DNA of 11,006 nt, taken from assembly GCA_027620105.1 (NCBI GenBank), contig JAQCIA010000038.1, positions 1 to 11,006 of the forward strand, in the 5' to 3' direction. This document shows positions 1-7,063 of this stretch, one piece after another (position 1 is the stretch's first letter; each line of letters opens with the position of its first letter). The notes beneath the pieces are model-generated. The model was given only the letters and a program-made list of their open reading frames with translations, did no database searches and was not told the DNA's origin. The translations under genes were made by a program, and so were the position numbers. The stretch comes from Verrucomicrobiota bacterium (lineage in GTDB: Bacteria; Verrucomicrobiota; Kiritimatiellia; UBA8416; JAIOPI01).

Positions 1-173
1 TCGATATGGCCCGAGTGTTGGCGGGTTCGTCCCCGGTGCGTATGGATGTGCAGGAAAGTTCGCCCCACTCGCGACCCAATGACGACCTGTCAGAGCGGCT
101 GCAGCGGAATGCCGAAGCGGCCTTCTCGGTGATTGCGCAAGGAGAGCACGTGGGGCATGGCCCAGCGGGGGGG

Positions 174-1460
174 CTAGGCGAGATCCTTGTACAGGATTTT
201 CGAGAGTCGACCGCTTCCTTCGTACTTGGCGCGCCGGTCCGGTGGCAGCATGGTGACTTCCCCCTCCTTAAAATTGCCCTTCTGCACGAAGTAGTTGAAG
301 GTCTGGGTGGAGAGCGCGAGCAGCCGCTTGATTCCGAGTTCCCGGGCTTTCTGCTCGGCGTAGGTCATGAGTTTTCTGCCGATTCCCTGGTTTTCATGGG
401 ATTCGGCGACGCATAAGCATTCCAATTCGGCCACTTTCTCATTGCCCATCGCGTATATTCTCAAGCCCGCACAGCCGACAACGTTGCGATCGACCTCAAA
501 CAAGAGAAAGTCGGCAATGCGTTCCGTGATTTCCTTCCGCGTGCGTGGCACGAGTTCTTCCGTGGCAACGGGGGAGCGGATCAGGCTCAGGATAGCGCCG
601 GCATCCTTCTTCTTGGCTCGCCGAATGGCCTCGTATTCATTGGCATAGATCATCGTGCCGATGCCTTCATTCGAAAAGATCTCGGTTAGCAAGGCCTCGT
701 CGTCCCGCCCGTCGATGATGTGCACCCGCGCCACGCCATTCTTGCAGGCGCGCAAACCGTGCTGCAGCTTTGAGGCAATTTCCGGGCTCAAATCCTTCTG
801 GTGTCGCTTCAGGTAGTCCTCGGCTTCGGCGACGGACATTTGCGACACAAGGCTGCCGTTCTGGCTCAGCCCGTTGCTGGTGGTGACGAAGATGAGTTTG
901 GCGGCCTTCAGTGCCTCGGACACCTCCAGCGCGACACCGTCCGAGTTGACGCGATAGGTCATGCCGCTGCCGTCGAACCCCAGTGGCGGGATTACGGGAA
1001 TGATCCCGTCATTCAACAGCTTCTCAAGGAATACGACATCGACGTTTTCCACCTTGCCGGTGAACTGCTGGTCAACGCCATGGAGGATGCCGGACGGGTG
1101 AGCGATGACGGCATTGGAGACAGCCGCGCGTTGATCGGTTTCGTTCAGGCCCTCCAGGATTTCGTGCGCCAGTCGGCTGGATGCCAGGAGTGCGAGTTGC
1201 AGGGTCTCCGGCGAGGTGAGACCCATGCCGTCGAGGTTAGACGCAGGTACACTGAGATCCCGGCTGAGTTTTTCGATCAGCACGCTGGCGCCGTGGACGA
1301 GTACGATACGAATGTTCAGGCTGCGCAAGACGGAGATGTCCAGCAACAGATTGCGGAAGTTTTCCGAGGTGAGGACGGCGCTGTCGATGTTCAGGACAAA
1401 GATTTTGTCCCGGAATCCGACGCTGTAACTGAGAATTCCCCGCAGGTCAGCCGCTTTCAT
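174..1460 (-). CDS. argA: Amino-acid N-acetyltransferase (N-acetylglutamate synthase)
   Basis: The 428-aa product would transfer acetyl from acetyl-CoA to glutamate, the first step of arginine synthesis, in the cytoplasm. It has the two-domain ArgA layout. An amino-acid-kinase-like domain spans about residues 18-270 (LVHGAS at 54-59, IPPLGFDGSG at 157-166, then VNSDGVALEV). A GNAT domain spans about 278-428, with the acetyl-CoA loop QGIGRK at 358-363 and the NYFVQKGNF stretch at 389-397 near the C-terminus. In this family the kinase-like domain does not phosphorylate but usually serves oligomerisation and arginine feedback. I chose the ATG at 1460 because the family similarity begins there; the frame stays open to 1553, but the extra 31 residues look non-coding. 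No strong Shine-Dalgarno is seen. The gene lies 382 bp after the sigma gene and probably has its own promoter. It looks like a housekeeping gene unrelated to metal efflux. The stop codon abuts a seven-G tract (plus strand 167-173). Confidence 0.9.
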   Translation of the reverse strand: MKAADLRGILSYSVGFRDKIFVLNIDSAVLTSENFRNLLLDISVLRSLNIRIVLVHGASVLIEKLSRDLSVPASNLDGMGLTSPETLQLALLASSRLAHEILEGLNETDQRAAVSNAVIAHPSGILHGVDQQFTGKVENVDVVFLEKLLNDGIIPVIPPLGFDGSGMTYRVNSDGVALEVSEALKAAKLIFVTTSNGLSQNGSLVSQMSVAEAEDYLKRHQKDLSPEIASKLQHGLRACKNGVARVHIIDGRDDEALLTEIFSNEGIGTMIYANEYEAIRRAKKKDAGAILSLIRSPVATEELVPRTRKEITERIADFLLFEVDRNVVGCAGLRIYAMGNEKVAELECLCVAESHENQGIGRKLMTYAEQKARELGIKRLLALSTQTFNYFVQKGNFKEGEVTMLPPDRRAKYEGSGRLSKILYKDLA

Positions 1461-1470
1461 GGCGCGGATA

Positions 1471-1500
1471 GTGCAATAGCATCGACGCGTGTGCAATAGC
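1471..1500. repeat. Two direct 10-bp repeats upstream of argA
   Basis: GTGCAATAGC occurs twice on the plus strand, at 1471-1480 and 1491-1500, with starts 20 bp apart. This places the copies 11-40 bp upstream of the argA start. On the minus strand each copy reads GCTATTGCAC, and TTGCAC resembles a -35 element. A 20-bp period would put two sites on the same DNA face, so an operator is possible, but no known arginine-repressor box is recognisable. The repeat is seen directly; the role is inference. Confidence 0.4.
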
Positions 1501-1555
1501 GATGTGCGCAATGGCGGCGGGGCGAATTCAGCGGGATGGCCGTTGTCCGGCATGA

Positions 1556-1780
1556 TCGCCTGCAGCCAGCCGCAGTCACGTAAGTGTCGGGCATGTTCTG
1601 GCTGTCATCCGCGTGGGTCTGGATGGCGACGTTCGGGCAGTTGCGCAGGCGCGTGGTGTGGGCGCTGTCGATGGCATTGTGGGCGGAGACGTGCACATTT
1701 ATCTGGAGCCGCGGATTGGCCCGCAGGAGTGGCGTTACAGCATGGATGTGCGGATTTACTGGGTGGCAATGCCCCAATAG
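1556..1780 (+). pseudogene. Possible remnant of a plus-strand gene (C-terminal end only)
   Basis: Frame 2 of the plus strand is open from just after a TGA (1553-1555) to a TAG at 1778-1780, about 74 codons. The last 55 codons, from a GTG at 1613, have protein-like composition and end with residues such as WRYSMDVRIYWVAMPQ. There is no ATG in the open stretch and no ribosome binding site. An ATG at 1511 in the same frame is cut off by the TGA at 1553. A hairpin with a T-tract follows 18 bp after the TAG, as expected after a gene. I cannot name a family. It could be a decayed gene, a tiny GTG-started gene, or chance in a GC-rich spacer between sigma and argA. Apart from this, the repeats and the hairpin, I see nothing in 1461-1842. 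Confidence 0.22.
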
Positions 1781-1797
1781 GAGGAACCGATTCCCGG

Positions 1798-1829
1798 CAA
1801 GCCGCGCGCGAATGCGCGTAGCTTGTTTT
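1798..1829 (+). terminator. Likely intrinsic terminator, plus strand
   Basis: Outer stem CAAGC (1798-1802) pairs with GCTTG (1821-1825). Inner stem CGCGC (1803-1807) pairs with GCGCG (1814-1818). A 2-nt bulge lies between the stems and the hairpin loop is 6 nt. TTTT follows at 1826-1829. On the minus strand the same hairpin lies 18 bp after the sigma-factor stop codon but lacks a U-tract there, so it could at most be a weak terminator or 3'-end stabiliser for the efflux operon. Confidence 0.45.
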
Positions 1830-1842
1830 CACCTACGGGTGG

Positions 1843-2427
1843 TCACAGCCAGGCTGTAAGCTGTTGCCGCAATAGCCGTCGCGCGCGATAGAGCAGTGAT
1901 TCGATGGATTTTGACGAGGTGCCGAGCACAGCGGCTGCTTCGTCGACAGAGAGGCCTTCCCATGTGCATAGGACCAACGCCTCGCGCAGCCGTGATGGGA
2001 GCCGGTCAATCGCCTGCTGGACGGCGGCGGTGTGCTCGGTCGCCGCGGTGGCTTGCTGTGGATTCTGTCCGTCTGCCGGGAGGGTCTCTCCCAAGGATTG
2101 CCCGGTGCTGCCAACTTCAAGATCCAGCGAGAGGCTAGGGTGGCGTGATTTCCACCGGAAGTGATTGCGCGCCAGGTTTGCGGCGATCGTGAACAACCAC
2201 GGCGAGAACCGCGCAGACGGGCGGTATCGCTGGCGATAGCGGTGCACGCGCGCAAATGTCTCCTGTGCGAGGTCCTGGGCGTCGGCGGCATTCCCCACCG
2301 TGCGTGTCAGAAAGCGCAGGACGGAACCGGCATGACGGTCCATGAGACGATCAAGGGCGGCGTTCTCGCCACCCGCGAGCCGCACCATATCGTCACGGTC
2401 GAGGGTATCCGAGTCAGTGGTGTCCAT
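1843..2427 (-). CDS. ECF RNA polymerase sigma factor (CnrH/RpoE-like)
   Basis: The 194-aa product is a sigma-70-family extracytoplasmic-function factor that would direct RNA polymerase to metal-stress promoters. Region 2 covers about residues 24-92, including DAQDLAQETF (49-58) and the WLFTIAANLARNHFR core (77-91). Region 4 covers about 133-185, with the helix-turn-helix around LSVDEAAAVLGTSSKSIESL (159-178) and RARR after it. There is no region 1.1 or 3, which is normal for ECF factors. The ATG at 2427 overlaps the 3' end of the upstream sensor gene by 14 nt (its stop is at 2414), which suggests translational coupling. The open frame continues to 2853, but that extension is a shadow of the sensor gene. 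It is the last gene of the efflux operon and the third of a cnrYXH-like trio, so the anti-sigma gene at 2918-3247 is its probable partner. Autoregulation is inferred; target promoters are unknown. Confidence 0.88.
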   Translation of the reverse strand: MDTTDSDTLDRDDMVRLAGGENAALDRLMDRHAGSVLRFLTRTVGNAADAQDLAQETFARVHRYRQRYRPSARFSPWLFTIAANLARNHFRWKSRHPSLSLDLEVGSTGQSLGETLPADGQNPQQATAATEHTAAVQQAIDRLPSRLREALVLCTWEGLSVDEAAAVLGTSSKSIESLLYRARRLLRQQLTAWL

Positions 2428-2905
2428 GCGTTGTGCGATGAGCATCGGCCATGCTCGTTTCCACTTCCTCGTGGCGGGCCAGGGTGATGCGACGCATTTC
2501 GGCGAGATAGCGGCGGCCCTGATCGGCGGGCATCGCCTGGCTGACGGTCTCAAAATGGACCAGCATGGCGGCCTGGCATTCCGCGCGCACGGACGCGACC
2601 AGCCGCTGCTGCGCGTCGATCTGGTCAGGCGCGGCTTTGCCGTTTTGCAACTGCTGCAAACGTTCCTTGGCGTCAGCGATGCGGACACAATGAAACTCGC
2701 ACTGCGGACGGTAGCCATCGTGCAGGGCGCGAACGCGGGCCAGCTCCGCGTCGGACAGATGAAACTCCAGCCGAAACCATTCCAGATCGTCGGCTGGTTG
2801 TTCGCGGGTGGACACAGCGACCCGGCAGGAGATCCGATAGGTGGCAACAGCAACGCCGGTGGCGACGAGGGCTGCCACGATCAAGATTGGCAAGGTTTTA
2901 CGCAT
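2414..2905 (-). CDS. Membrane-anchored periplasmic heavy-metal sensor/resistance protein (CnrX-like)
   Basis: The 163-aa product has an N-terminal hydrophobic anchor (about 4-22) and a helical periplasmic domain resembling the CnrX/NccX and metal-resistance hairpin proteins. Notable segments are LHDGYRPQCEFHCVRI (61-76) and RAECQAAMLVHFETVSQAMP (107-126), then DQGRRYLAEM. Candidate ligands are H49, H62, C69, H72, C73, C110, M114, H117 and M125, plus a His-rich tail HRTTHGHH. CnrX in Cupriavidus uses mainly His/Glu/Met for Co/Ni, so the Cys set here suggests a softer metal such as Cu(I) or Ag(I), or disulfides; this is inference. Three starts are possible: GTG 2917, ATG 2914 and ATG 2905. I chose 2905 because AGGTG lies 9 nt upstream. 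The anti-sigma gene's TAG (2918-2920) is immediately before the GTG. The likely role is to sense metal outside the membrane and modulate the anti-sigma protein. Confidence 0.75.
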   Translation of the reverse strand: MRKTLPILIVAALVATGVAVATYRISCRVAVSTREQPADDLEWFRLEFHLSDAELARVRALHDGYRPQCEFHCVRIADAKERLQQLQNGKAAPDQIDAQQRLVASVRAECQAAMLVHFETVSQAMPADQGRRYLAEMRRITLARHEEVETSMADAHRTTHGHH

Positions 2906-2917
2906 GCGCTTCATCAC

Positions 2918-3247
2918 CTATGCATCATGTGGCGGAACGACGGCAGCGACGTAGCGTTCCAGTGCCGCCTGCCGTACGGTGACGTTTCCGGACAACGTGC
3001 CCGCCGTCCCGCTGAGGACCATGAGCGTGGCCAGGGCGGCCAGCGCGATGCGCGGGCGCAGCAGGACTTCGGCGAGCTGATCCAGCCAGACGCCAAAGGC
3101 CAACGCGCCGGCATGCGCGTTATTGCGTTCAATGCGCTGCCACGCACGCTGATGAAAATCCGGTGGGACGGTTGCTGCCGGGCGTGACCGGCGCAGAAGG
3201 GCGTCCAACGTGCGGTCGTCGATGTCGTGTTGCTGCGTGTGGCTCAT
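2918..3247 (-). CDS. Single-pass anti-sigma factor-like protein (CnrY-like position)
   Basis: The 109-aa product has a cytoplasmic N-terminal part, one clear membrane segment (about 64-84, starting near RPRIALAALATLMVL) and a short periplasmic tail ending in VVPPHDA. It has no zinc-finger (HxxxCxxC) anti-sigma motif. The call therefore rests on topology and on its place directly before a CnrX-like sensor and an ECF sigma gene, the cnrYXH order. The N-terminal helix DDRTLDALLRRSRP (10-23) is a plausible sigma-binding segment. The ATG at 3247 is favoured over the open extension to 3331 because AGGAG lies 5 nt upstream and the extension reads like non-coding sequence. The gene lies 99 bp after the pump stop codon, the widest gap inside the operon, and that gap might hold an internal promoter. 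A small membrane protein of other function cannot be excluded. Confidence 0.65.
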   Translation of the reverse strand: MSHTQQHDIDDRTLDALLRRSRPAATVPPDFHQRAWQRIERNNAHAGALAFGVWLDQLAEVLLRPRIALAALATLMVLSGTAGTLSGNVTVRQAALERYVAAVVPPHDA

Positions 3248-3346
3248 GGCTGCTCCTTCATTATGGCGTACACCGTGGCGGAGGCAATCACGCAATCCCT
3301 TGCTGAGACCGCGGTTTGCTTGTCTGGTCATGCCGAGCGCGCATGA

Positions 3347-6300
3347 TCAGGGCTTCTTTCGCAGTTTGTATTCCCAATACCAGGTGAAAAAGACAGGGAC
3401 GGAGAAGAGCGAGATGAAATCGAAGACCATGCCGCCGATGACGGGCAGGACCATGGGTTGCATCAGCTCCGCGCCACGGCCGGTGGTCCAGAGCACGGGG
3501 ATGAGGGACAGCAGCGTGGTGGTGTTGGTCATGATGGCCGGGCGGCGGCGGCGCAGTCCGGCGTGGAAGACCCGGCGGTGAACGTCGGCGATGTCGTCGG
3601 GTGGCGTTTTGAACTGTTCCTGAATGTACGTGCCGAGCAGGATGTTATCGTTAAACATCACGCCGAGGAGCACGAGAAAACCGACAACAACGGCGGTGGT
3701 CATTTCCGCGCCCCACAGCCAGACGAAGAAGAATCCGCCGGCGGTGCTGACCACGGCGTTGCAGAGGATGATGATGGCCGTGATGAGCCACGAGCGGGTC
3801 CCGGCATAGATGAGCAAGACCATGACGGTCATGGATACGGCAATGATGCCGCGCAAGGTGGCGTCCGCTTTCAGTTTTTGTTCATAGCGACCGACCCAGC
3901 GGTAGGTGGCACCCGGGGGCAGGGTGAGGCGTCCATCCGCCAGCGCGGCGCGGAGGCGGGCATCGGCATCGCGCACCACGTCCACTTCGCCGCGGCCCTG
4001 GGCATTTAGCAAAACATACTGCGTGCGCAGGCCGCCTTCCGAGCGGATGGCCATGGGGCCGATTGCGTAGGTGAATCCGTCGGCGCTGGGATGCTGGGCG
4101 ACGACGCGAACGGAACCGGTGTCCCCTTGGGCGGCGATGCCGTCGGGGATGGAATCACCGGCCGCGATGGTGAGCTCGGCGCGGTCGTGCGCAAGGACGG
4201 TATAGTTGCGTTGCAGCGTGAGCGGCAACCTGGCGAGAAACGCATGCGCATTGTCGGGCGCATCGCATGCGAGGGTGTAGACCGTGGGCGCGGCGAGCAG
4301 GGAGGAGAGGGGGATGGCGCCGTGTTCCGCAGGTGTGGGCACCTGCACCTGGGACAGTTCGTCGAAGTCGTCACGTCGCTCGCGCAAATAGCGGATGCGA
4401 ATGGGGTAGCGCAGGGCGCCCTCCACGGAGTAGGTCACGGCCTTCCCCCCGAGGGCGGACGCCACCGTGCGCATGACGTCCTCGCGGGTCAGACCGAAGC
4501 GCGCCAGGCGTGCGGGGTCGAGGCGGATCTCGGCATAGGGCTTGCCGCCTTCGCGCTGCATCTGGACATCGACGGCACCAGGCGTGCCCTGGATGACTTT
4601 TTCGGCGGCTTCGGCAAAATTCTCCAAGGCCAGGCGGTCGTCACCCAGTATTTGCAGGGCGAGCAGGCTGCGGATGCCCGTGGAAAGCATCACCACGCGC
4701 GTTTCGATGGGCTGCAACCAACTCGGCGCCACGCCTGGAATGTCCGTGGCTGAGGACAAGGCGCTACGCACTTCCGCCAGTGTGCGCGGGCGTCGTTCCT
4801 CTGTTCCGTCGGGTCGCGAGATGGTATGCACAGGCCACTCTGCGTAGGGTTTCAGCATGACGACGGTTTCGATCATGCCGATGGGCGCGGGATCGAGTGC
4901 GGTCTCCGCGCGGCCCAGTTTGCCCATGAGGCCGGCGACTTCGGGGACGGCTTCGATCTGGCGGTTCTGTATCTGCATGATGCGCAGCGTTTCGCCGAGT
5001 CCGGCGGTGGCGGGTAACGAGGGCATGAACAAGAGACTGCCTTCGTCCAGCGGCGGCAGGAAACTTGCGCCGACACCCGGGAACCAACGGGACAATGCCG
5101 CATCGAGGCGCGTGACCGACAGATCCGCGCCTGCAGCGGCGAGGCCCTTTTGCAGTGGCAAGCTGAGCGTTTGCCAGCCTGCGCCCAGCAGGTAGCCGGA
5201 CAACGCGAGCAACACGATGGCGCACGTGAAGGCCGGCTTGTGGCGCAGGATGCGGACATAGGCCCATTCGTAGGCGACATGAATGGCGTGACTGACTGGG
5301 TTGTCCTCGTAGTTGATCAGGCGTTCGCGCCCGGATTTCCACACGGCACCCGCGACGAGCGCCGCGAAGCCAGGAGCGAAGAGCCAGCCGGGAATGGTGA
5401 GGGCCCAGCGTCCATGATCCAGCGGCAGCGACCAGCCATCGCGAATGAACCAGCCAAAGGCCACGCCGCCAGCCAGCCCGCTCAGCGCGAGCAATAGTGG
5501 TTTGCGGACTTGCCAGGGGGGCAGGAGCAGGCGGCAGAGCACGGGCACGAGCAGCGTGCCGAAGAGGACGGCGCCGGTGATGGCCAGGGATTTGGTGAAG
5601 GCCAAGGGTTCGAACAGGCGGCCCGCTTGATCCGTGAGCGCGAAGATGGGCAGGAAGCCGATGATCGTGGTCGCCGCAGATGTAGCCAGCGGGCGCGCCA
5701 CTTCGCGGACGGCGGTCACGACTGTCTCGGTGATTTCCGGATCAAAGGGAGAAACCGGCATGGGGCGCTGGGCCTGTTTGCAGCGCGCCTGCAGATCCAC
5801 CAGATGCTGCGTGATGTTTTCCGTTACGATGATGCCAAAGTCCACCATCACCCCGATGGCGATGGCGATGCCGGCCAGGCTCATGATGTTTGCGCCAACC
5901 CCGAACAGGTGCATGACCAGGAACGCGAACAGCATGGCCAGGGGCAGACTGGTTGCCACGGCGAGGCTGGCACGGGCGTGCAGCAGAAATACCACGACCA
6001 CAACGACCGTGGTGATGACGGCTTCGCGCAGGGTGCGGGACAAGGTCTCGGTGGTTTCGTGAATCAGTTGGGAGCGATCATAGAAGGGGACTGCGGTCAT
6101 GTGCTGTTGCGCGAGCGCCGGGGCAAGTTCGGCGAGTTGGCGCTTCACGCCCGCGATGACGGAATTGGGATCTTCGCGGACGCGCATGCCGATGATGGCG
6201 CCGACATGCTCGCGCTGGCCATCGGCCAGCAGCCCTTGTCGAAATTGTCCGCCCAGATGGACTTCGGCCACGTCGCCCAGACGCAGGCCGGCGGATTTCG

Positions 6301-7036
6301 CGGGATTCCCGCGGAGGATGATGTCCTCAACGTCAGCGACCGAACGGATGAAACCCACGCCGCGGAGCATGGTTTCGAGTCCCGATTGCTCGACGCTCAT
6401 GGCGCCCACATCGCGGCCGGCCCGCTGCACCGCCATCATAAGCATGTCCAGCGTGATGCCCTGTTCCTCCAGTCGCAGCGGATCCACATCAATCTGGTAT
6501 TCACGCAAGACGCCACCGGCGGGGGCGACTTCGGCGACACCAAGAACGGCGCGCAAGGCGGGAACCACGATCTGGTCGAGCATGTAGCGCTTGGCTTCCA
6601 CATCCGGCGGTCCCTGGAGCGTGAAAGCAAACACCTGTCCCATGGCGGTGGCGTCGGGACCCAGTCGCGGGATGACGCCCGCAGGCAGAATGCCCTGCAC
6701 TTGCGAAAGGCGTTCCAGCACGCGGGTGCGACAGTCATAGAGGTCGCGACGGTCCTCAAAGATCACGTAGATGTAGCTCGCGCCGTAGAGCGACATGCCG
6801 CGCACGGTTGTGACGCCGGGGAGCCCCTGCAGTTCCCGCGAGAGACGCGACGTGACCTGCTGATCCATGTCCTGCGGACTTTGACCGGGCCATTCGGCCC
6901 AGACGATGACCTGGTTGTCGCTGAGGTCCGGGATGGCATCCACGGGCACATGCCGCCAGGCCCAGAAGCCCGCCAGCGCGAGGCCAACAGTGACGGCGAG
7001 CGTCAGAAACATGTTTCGTATGGCGAAGGCAATCAT
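3347..7036 (-). CDS. cusA: Heavy-metal RND efflux pump, CusA/CzcA family, enlarged (probable Cu(I)/Ag(I))
   Basis: The 1229-aa inner-membrane proton/metal antiporter is the engine of the tripartite exporter. Similarity to E. coli CusA runs the full length: PVDAIPDLSDNQV (31-43), YVIFED (90-95), LGPDAT (125-130), YDRSQLI (319-325), NIMSLAGIAIAIGVMVDFG (383-401) with D399 and E406-N407, and LLFMPSLPA (668-676). The three methionines that bind Cu(I)/Ag(I) in CusA (M573, M623, M672) match M671, M721 and M783, and the TM4 signature fits the monovalent-metal group better than the CzcA Zn/Co group. At about 1050 residues the family is usually shorter. Here a hydrophobic pair (about 513-531 and 544-566) follows TM6, a short insertion lies near 629-655, and about 75 residues are inserted near 915-990. 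The CusA relay positions E939 and K984 appear as N1129-D1130 and A1167. The ATG at 7036 lies 27 bp after the fusion-protein stop; no clear Shine-Dalgarno is seen. Confidence 0.93.
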   Translation of the reverse strand: MIAFAIRNMFLTLAVTVGLALAGFWAWRHVPVDAIPDLSDNQVIVWAEWPGQSPQDMDQQVTSRLSRELQGLPGVTTVRGMSLYGASYIYVIFEDRRDLYDCRTRVLERLSQVQGILPAGVIPRLGPDATAMGQVFAFTLQGPPDVEAKRYMLDQIVVPALRAVLGVAEVAPAGGVLREYQIDVDPLRLEEQGITLDMLMMAVQRAGRDVGAMSVEQSGLETMLRGVGFIRSVADVEDIILRGNPAKSAGLRLGDVAEVHLGGQFRQGLLADGQREHVGAIIGMRVREDPNSVIAGVKRQLAELAPALAQQHMTAVPFYDRSQLIHETTETLSRTLREAVITTVVVVVVFLLHARASLAVATSLPLAMLFAFLVMHLFGVGANIMSLAGIAIAIGVMVDFGIIVTENITQHLVDLQARCKQAQRPMPVSPFDPEITETVVTAVREVARPLATSAATTIIGFLPIFALTDQAGRLFEPLAFTKSLAITGAVLFGTLLVPVLCRLLLPPWQVRKPLLLALSGLAGGVAFGWFIRDGWSLPLDHGRWALTIPGWLFAPGFAALVAGAVWKSGRERLINYEDNPVSHAIHVAYEWAYVRILRHKPAFTCAIVLLALSGYLLGAGWQTLSLPLQKGLAAAGADLSVTRLDAALSRWFPGVGASFLPPLDEGSLLFMPSLPATAGLGETLRIMQIQNRQIEAVPEVAGLMGKLGRAETALDPAPIGMIETVVMLKPYAEWPVHTISRPDGTEERRPRTLAEVRSALSSATDIPGVAPSWLQPIETRVVMLSTGIRSLLALQILGDDRLALENFAEAAEKVIQGTPGAVDVQMQREGGKPYAEIRLDPARLARFGLTREDVMRTVASALGGKAVTYSVEGALRYPIRIRYLRERRDDFDELSQVQVPTPAEHGAIPLSSLLAAPTVYTLACDAPDNAHAFLARLPLTLQRNYTVLAHDRAELTIAAGDSIPDGIAAQGDTGSVRVVAQHPSADGFTYAIGPMAIRSEGGLRTQYVLLNAQGRGEVDVVRDADARLRAALADGRLTLPPGATYRWVGRYEQKLKADATLRGIIAVSMTVMVLLIYAGTRSWLITAIIILCNAVVSTAGGFFFVWLWGAEMTTAVVVGFLVLLGVMFNDNILLGTYIQEQFKTPPDDIADVHRRVFHAGLRRRRPAIMTNTTTLLSLIPVLWTTGRGAELMQPMVLPVIGGMVFDFISLFSVPVFFTWYWEYKLRKKP

Positions 7037-7063
7037 GTTGTGTCGTGAGGCGTGTCCAACGGA

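Noticed and set aside
6..416. 136-codon plus-strand open frame at the left edge
   Set aside because: More than half lies antisense to the conserved 3' end of argA and no ribosome site is visible. The first 50 residues look mildly protein-like, but nothing else supports a gene in 1-173.
1457..1777. 106-codon minus-strand open frame
   Set aside because: It starts at TTG, is rich in His, Asn, Thr and Pro without motifs, and runs past the argA start. It looks like the complement of the plus-strand remnant.
2342..3187. 281-codon open frame on the plus strand
   Set aside because: It is antisense to the sensor, anti-sigma and sigma genes, which have recognisable families and ribosome sites.
3254..3281. 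Sigma-70-like pair TTGCCT and CATAAT just before the anti-sigma gene
   Set aside because: The -10-like hexamer is only a few bases from the Shine-Dalgarno, so the transcript would begin inside or after the ribosome site.
5510..7048. 512-codon open frame on the plus strand
   Set aside because: It is exactly antisense to the well-supported pump gene and its translation is rich in His, Gly, Asp, Gln and Arg, typical of the complement of a GC-rich gene.
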